Assembly: GCA_019188255.1 (NCBI GenBank)
Contig: JAETXT010000009.1
Coordinates: 310,001 to 374,000 of the forward strand
Direction of reading: 5' to 3'
Source: Verticillium longisporum
Lineage: Eukaryota > Ascomycota > Sordariomycetes > Glomerellales > Plectosphaerellaceae
Length of the DNA: 64,000 bases
Part shown: positions 58,601-64,000 of the stretch, one piece after another
How positions within the stretch are numbered: position 1 is the first letter of the stretch
Layout of the letters: the number at the start of each line of letters is the position of its first letter
Position numbers and translations under genes: made by a program
Notes under the pieces: generated by a model
The model's input: the letters and a program-made list of their open reading frames with translations, nothing else
What the model was told of the DNA's origin: nothing
The model's database searches: none

Positions 58601-61243
58601 AATGTCGCGTGGAGGGAGGAGGCACAGATGGATGACTGGGGTTGAATTTAGGCTGGGGGGATAAACAGCCCCAAAAATGGGCACCTTTTTTCGGGGTACA
58701 ATGTACAAGCTAATCCACCAGGGTAAATTTGTCAATTACACCCGGACTGTGTCTTCCCTGGCACCTGCCCAAGCGCTCGCTCCTTCAGGCCGGGTCAGGT
58801 GACGGCAACTGCCTGGCACCATCAACACCACCATGTAAGCCTTTTAGATCAAAGTTCAATGACATGTCGTTTCACGGCGATCGAGTCAAGGCCCAGAGTC
58901 ATGGAAACTTTAGGTTGTGTGTCACAGGAGCTCAGCATCTTGCCAAAAGCATGCGTGCCTCGCTGTGGTTGCATGGCACAGCATCAGCCCTGTCCTAGGT
59001 TCCATCACATGAGACACAGCACTCATTTCCTAATTGGAACATGCCTAAGATACGAGCTCACAGATGGCTTTCACATGGAGTCTCACAGTCGATTGTGAAC
59101 TGCAATTCAATAGACAGACGCCATGAGTGAAGGCTCTCTGAGTAAGATGCATACCCCATAGCCCGTTCGTTCGTGACCCACAGCCAAAGCTTGTGAAGCC
59201 AAGCTGCGCGCTCGTCTGGGCATATTGGTACGGTCCCAAGGCATTCCCAGTGGATATGATCGGCATGGGCCATATGCATCAAGGGCTCAGCTGTTGATTG
59301 TCGTCCCATCCAACACGTCGGGACGAGGGGAGATGACTTGCCTGCCCAACCTAGCCTTCTTGGCTGCCCATGCCCAGACATGGCTCAAGCCTTTGAATGC
59401 CCGACCGTGGGCCGAACCGAGTCTGGGCGCTGTGCAATTTTGCCGCCCGGCTGGCTGGGACCAAAACGAGCGGGTCGGTAGCTGAGGGAGCCCGTAGGCA
59501 GAAGGCAATGCTGCGCTTGGTTGTTCGCGACCGAGCGGCCGGCCTAGGCATGTTCCTCTATCAAGACCGGGAAGATGAGAGGAAGGTGTGAGGCCTGGAC
59601 CATGGCCGCCACCGGGGAGGGACTTGCCTCCCTGTCTAGCAGGCATCCGATGACCGAATGAACTCGGCGTCTGGCAGGCATGAGCATTTGCCGGCTATGA
59701 TTCATTATGGCCAGGTCAATCCTCGCAACTTTCATGTCTGAAGATCATGATTGCGAGTCTCCTAGTCTGGGTGAGAGGCCACGGAATCTCGATGCTTTAG
59801 ATTTGGAGTGTGCATTATTATTATTTTCTTTATCTGTAGTACAGACGATGATAGATCTTAGCGCTTCCCAGTGGGACGATGCGCTCCACGGCTGATTCGA
59901 TGATTCGGTACCATTTAAATGAAGTTCTGGATAAAAATTTGGGTAGCAGTGCATGACCGTGAGCGATCCAGTCATTTTAACGCACGGATTGCGATCCCTC
60001 AAGCACTGGTTTGTTCACCTTTCCAAGAAGAGCATTCTGCAGATCTCGGGCCTGCGAAACAAGGCTGCACCTCAGAGCCAACTGGAGTGCCCATGCGCCT
60101 TTTGGAATCGATTCTCGCCTAGATGCTTACTGAATTCTTTGTCGAGTAGATGATTTGGTCTCTAGATAGTTTCGCTTCGTAATACGGTTGATCCCACCCG
60201 TAAAACAGTCTGCTGAACGGGAATATGACGCCCGCTGTGTTTGTTAGCAAGAAACTCGGTCCACAGGGCTAGTAGCGAGGCATAAACGATCAAGCTCATG
60301 AGAAAGAGGCATATATTTAGATTTTTAACAGCGGTGTACGACCAAATGCAATATGCAGAACTATTCATGGCGTCTATGATCATGCTTGAGAATACTCTAT
60401 CCGTACGCACTTGAAAACCACCCCTCTACGAATGCTTTTAACAACGCAAAACTACGAACTCGCAGTACTACTCCCGAGTCTCCCCAGCAAATCGATACTT
60501 GAAGGTGTCCCGAACCGTGGCGTCAAAGGCATCATTCTAGAAATGAGGACGGCGATACCATGATTGCTGATTAGCGGTCTAAGATATTCATCAAGGTGAA
60601 TATGAATAGTGGTTAAAGGTGAAATCTCGGGGCATTAAGACGCCCAAAACTTGCTCTGGCATAGTGCAAATCGTGCTTCTACACCTAGCATCGTAAATCC
60701 ACGTGGTATCATGAGTATCAAACGACGTTTTCAATCTGCCGAAAGTCATCAAGGCCTTCTCAGACAGGTTTCCTGTAGGGCATCTTAAAGATATGAATCA
60801 GCGAGAACGAGCAGTACCGCCGTCATCGGTCGTTGTTGGATCCTTTGATCTCATGATGGAACAGTCTCAGGATATGCATGAGAAGGTAAGATAGCCCAAC
60901 ACTCTGACAAGTCTGCATTCACTTGCGACATTCGGACTGTAGAGATCAAGAATGCTGGCGATAATGAATTGAACGCTAATCTATTTGAAAGCATTTCTGC
61001 TTAATATCCCGGTCCCTTCTTGTCCAGCATTGAATATTCTCATGCTTCGATCGCGGTGATGCAAGAAGCTGACATACACCGAACGTCGACTTGGTGGCTG
61101 AGATGACAACCCAGCCACGACCCAGCCACAGTGCTCACCGAAACATCAGGCAATGGCAGACCTCACTCCACCAACGATGAGCAAGTCTGCATCTCCACCA
61201 TCACCGAGGAAGGCATCGATTGCCGAACTGAACATTGGGGCGA
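55607..61243. other. 5.6-kb region without a credible gene
   Basis: The longest frames (for example complement 56479-57177 and 58154-58735) have no motif, no domain-like hydrophobic pattern and no splice partners. The part nearest 55607 is the transporter promoter. A frame at 60162-60410 (complement) has one hydrophobic stretch but nothing else. No tRNA, terminal repeats or transposase traces recognised. Confidence 0.45.
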
Positions 61244-61945
61244 ATGGATGCATTAAGCACTGCCCTCCCCGCCGATTTGCAGGCGCTGCGAGACAACTTT
61301 ACCGTCCGCGAAGGCGACCGTGAACACTTCTACCGATGCTGGCGCAATGCCGAGTGCCACAAGTGCCTCAGTGAGCCGCAGTGCGGCTGGTGTCCCCTCG
61401 TGAGCGCAAGCGCCACTGATTTCAAAAAGGTAATACATGGCTGACAAGTGCCCCAGACGTGGGCGTGCGTCCCAAACTCGTACCCGATCCCGCTGCTGGC
61501 GCCGGCGTACGACGAGGGCATATGCCCATATCGCGAGGAGCGCTGGGAGATGCGCACGAGGCCGCTGGGTTGCCAGGTGTCGACCATCACGGGGCTTACG
61601 GGCGTGATCTCCATCGCGTCGACGCTGGTCTTCCTCCTGCTGGCCGTGGCTACAGTGTTCGCGTGCCGCCGTGCATGGCGCTGGGGTAAGGCTGGGCGTC
61701 ACAGGTGGAACAGGTTTAGATCGAGTCGCAGCGGCGAGGCCGAGCCGCTGCTTCCCGACGAGGGCAGGTCGGGGGCAACAGATGGCGAGAATGCGGTGGC
61801 ATCCAGTGGATTATGGCACTCGAGGTCGACTTGCGGATCATGTGCATTTCGACCTCATCCCGAGCTGACTGGTGGGATGATGGCCACCTCATCACCCTCC
61901 TTAATCATGGCACCATCCTCTCCGGGTTTAGGTAAATCTACGTAA
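61244..61945 (+). CDS. PSI-domain single-pass membrane protein
   Basis: Exons 61244-61399 and 61457-61945 give 214 residues as modelled. The N-terminal part carries a plexin-semaphorin-integrin-like cysteine module: CWRNAECHKCLSEPQCGWCP, continuing after the splice with TWACVPNSYPIPLLAPAYDE, then CP. One TM helix (about VISIASTLVFLLLAVATVFA) is followed by a basic CRRAWRWGKAGRHRW stop-transfer and a cytoplasmic tail with EAEPLLPDE, a possible dileucine-type sorting signal. No clear signal peptide at this start, so an upstream exon (ATG at 61153 opens another frame) may be missing. The intron is 57 nt (GTGAGC..CCCAG). The last 91 bases overlap the next gene's end on the opposite strand. Confidence 0.7.
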
Positions 61946-62142
61946 TCAAGGTTGATTGTGACCAGGCACGAATCAAGGATTTTGGAATTGATCCCACTGT
62001 ACCTCTCCTCGAGGGTATCAAAAAGGCGACCGAGAGGAAGAGGGGCGGGGAGAGTCTCCTGGTCCTTCGAGGTGTAGGAGCTTGCACCTGCGAAGTACAG
62101 GATGTTGAAGTGGCCGCTGGGCGGCCGACCTGTGGAGCTCAT
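61855..62142 (-). CDS. Molybdopterin synthase sulfur-carrier (small) subunit, MOCS2A/CnxG type
   Basis: Intronless 95-residue frame with the ubiquitin-like fold of MoaD/MOCS2A: ILYFAGASSYT strand, a central helix (LFDTLEERYSGINSKIL), SCLVTINLDYVD, and the end DEVAIIPPVSSG. In this family the terminal glycine is adenylated and thiocarboxylated, then donates sulfur to precursor Z within molybdopterin synthase, needed for nitrate reductase and xanthine dehydrogenase. The final residues are Ser-Ser-Gly rather than a Gly-Gly pair. Its 3' end overlaps the PSI gene by 91 bp in opposite direction. Confidence 0.9.
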   Translation of the reverse strand: MSSTGRPPSGHFNILYFAGASSYTSKDQETLPAPLPLGRLFDTLEERYSGINSKILDSCLVTINLDYVDLPKPGEDGAMIKEGDEVAIIPPVSSG

Positions 62143-63653
62143 GGTCGTGATATTTATGCTGGTAGCCTAGTAATGCAGGATTAGCACGCTGCTTTACGAT
62201 TGACAGTGCAGAAAGAAGAAATAGTGTGCGAGAGACTGGATCAGAGATCTTGGTGATAAATTTGGTTCATCAAAGGATTCAGGTAATACATGCTTTTGAT
62301 GTTCATCATACCAGAGGGGAATGTGTGAGGAAGAAATGGAGGCAATGCTTACCGGTTGGTGTCAAGCACAAGCGTGCTAGTACTCTGGGTGTTTTCCCAG
62401 AATGCTGATAGTTGTTGCTGAGGGAAAGAGACGAAAAAACTGTTTGCGAGCAGAAGAAAGATGTAGTAAAATTTAGGTGGGGGAGGTCAGGTGACCTCGT
62501 GATGGGCTGGCGTCACAGCAACGACATTGGCGCTCCACTGGACACGCTCACTCTGAGGGCACAGGCTAGGTGCGTTCAAGCCGCTTACGCTATGTGAATC
62601 ACGGAGACACGGCTAGTACGAGACGTTTGTTTATATTGTATTGCAATTCATTCTATTGAAGTTCTCTAGCTTGCGAGATATCGCGGTTCAAATGCGCGAG
62701 TTGGATACTAGACGTATTCGTATGTGGTTGCTCTAGGGGAAATGTGTTCGGAGTAATACGCGCGTCCCGGTAGAAATCAGAAATGGCCACTCAATGATGC
62801 GTTTCCAAGGATGCCAGGCGAAAGAAGCTCGTCACATTCGTCTTTAATTCTCTCTCAGGCCGTATAAGTAAGCTCTTGCCTTAACTTGTCAAGGTACCTA
62901 GGGTATGAGGCAGGTGGTCTCCTCCCCTGATGCTGGAACCACGGGCACCTAGGAGGAGTTCTGATATGGTGTGATAGATTCATATGTGATGGTGAAGGTA
63001 AGGGGAAATCTTAAAAGGATGAGGTGTAGGTGGCATGCGGGTATCGTGATTTTGAGATGGTGGTCGGAGATGGAGAGTTGATTGGGGAAGGAAGGGGAGA
63101 GTAGGGTGAAGGGGAGGTACTCACCATTGACCCTAACTGGAAACTCGATCAAGTCTCCGGTCCCTAGGTACTGAAAGCATTTCTTCAGGCGACCAGAATC
63201 TGGGATGGCAATTTTCACTTGCACCTCCACTTCTCAAACCTCCATAGCATGAATTCAAGGTTGTAAATCGCGTAACACGACTGATTTTTCGACGCCGAGT
63301 CTAGGCATTTTGTCACACTATATGGCTCGACGTTGAAGGAACTGTGACATGGGAATGAGAGCGCTGGCGAGCTCAATGACGCCAAGCAACTACCAGATGG
63401 GGTGAGTATGCCGTCGACAAGTATTCCATGCCGAATGCGACTGTCAAAGTCCCATCACAGAACGCTTTTTTTTTCTTTCGTAAAAAGCACAGACTGCGAT
63501 ATTCCGTAGTTGCTCAACAAATCTTCAACCAATAAGCACAGGCTCATAATTCGTAAAAAGCAGGCCTCAAGTGCACTTATTCACCTGGACGGACGAACAC
63601 AGACAGACGCATGCGCAGATGCTTCAGGCAAGGGTATCTTCACAGCTAGCACA
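62143..63653. other. Intergenic; one possible orphan exon
   Basis: On the complement strand an ATG at 63230 opens MEVQVKIAIPDSGRLKKCFQ and about 16 more plausible residues, up to a good GTGAGT donor near 63123. No convincing downstream exon was found, so it is noted only. Nothing else is supported. Confidence 0.3.
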
Positions 63654-64000
63654 TCACGGCAGCTTCGCCACGCGCCCCTCGAGATCCTTCACCCACCCCT
63701 CGATGACCTTCATGTTCCCGCTCATCGTAGCGCCGCCCTCGCGGACGGCCTCTTCGACCTTGTCCAGACCCTCCCGCCACTGCTTCATGTCGGCTGTCAT
63801 GTCGGCCTGCTGCTTCTCGATGCGTTCGAGAATCTCGCTCGCGGACGCCGCGTCCGCGTGCACGGCGCGCAAGGACCGCAACCGGTCGAGGAGCGGCGGT
63901 AGCAGGGGCGCCAGGCTTTCAATGGTAGGCAGCGTGCCGTAGAGGGCATTGATCTTGGCCGTCTGCTCCGAGTCCTCGGCGTCTTCGGCGGAGGAAGGGC
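63654..64000 (-). CDS. Dynactin subunit 2 (dynamitin), C-terminal part, runs off window
   Basis: The frame is open from the window edge to the stop and reads EDSEQTAKINALYGTLPTIE, then LAPLLPPLLDRLRSLRAVHA, and a final coiled coil (EILERIEKQQADMTADMKQW) ending EGWVKDLEGRVAKLP. This is the conserved C terminus of p50 dynamitin, which with p24 forms the shoulder of dynactin and links the p150 arm to the Arp1 filament for dynein-driven transport. The N-terminal part lies beyond base 64000. Confidence 0.88.
   Translation of the reverse strand, partial: PSSAEDAEDSEQTAKINALYGTLPTIESLAPLLPPLLDRLRSLRAVHADAASASEILERIEKQQADMTADMKQWREGLDKVEEAVREGGATMSGNMKVIEGWVKDLEGRVAKLP

Overview
The window is nuclear DNA of a filamentous ascomycete (Pezizomycotina, most likely Sordariomycetes). 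The support is direct: genes carry many short introns (about 45-100 nt) with GT..AG ends and CTGAC/CTAAC-like branch sites, several families seen are fungal-specific (HsbA, 2EXR, fungal bHLH), and TACCT/AGGTA microsatellites of the kind common in that group sit between genes. Gene models below were spliced by hand. Exon sums were checked for frame. No transcript or homology search was available.

Left part (0-14 kb) is an accessory, decaying region: an unknown 582-residue protein, two alpha/beta hydrolases, an anonymous gene relic, a GMC oxidoreductase pseudogene with two single-base frameshifts, and a short-chain dehydrogenase pseudogene that carries an amber codon and a 669-bp hAT-like MITE flanked by a perfect 8-bp target duplication. 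An HsbA-type secreted surface protein follows.

Middle part (15.8-31 kb): a thioredoxin/PITH protein, then a divergent pair made of an MFS sugar transporter and a transaldolase-family enzyme (a plausible sugar uptake and pentose-phosphate module) next to a bHLH-like regulator, a 2EXR protein, a single-pass membrane protein and a second sugar transporter.

Right-centre (31-55.6 kb) is mostly conserved housekeeping: PXR1/PINX1-like G-patch protein, a coiled-coil protein, COX17, a very large F-box protein ending in a CaaX farnesylation box, a membrane-anchored type-B carboxylesterase, an RBR E3 ubiquitin ligase, an FAH-family hydrolase, an SDHAF1-like LYR factor, a long disordered reading frame broken by two amber codons, and a third sugar transporter.

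The last 8 kb hold a 5.6-kb stretch without a credible gene, a PSI-domain membrane protein that overlaps tail-to-tail with the molybdopterin synthase small subunit, and the C-terminal part of dynactin subunit 2 running off the end.

The most unusual observations are: (i) a 67-bp piece of the GMC pseudogene present again, 66/67 identical, 12 bp beyond the stop of the CaaX F-box gene 27 kb away, in an orientation that would make that gene's 3' UTR antisense to GMC RNA; (ii) the clean MITE insertion; (iii) two GC-AG introns plus a 34-nt intron in one transaldolase gene; (iv) in-frame stop codons inside otherwise long open frames of four loci; and (v) the F-box protein with a prenylation signal.
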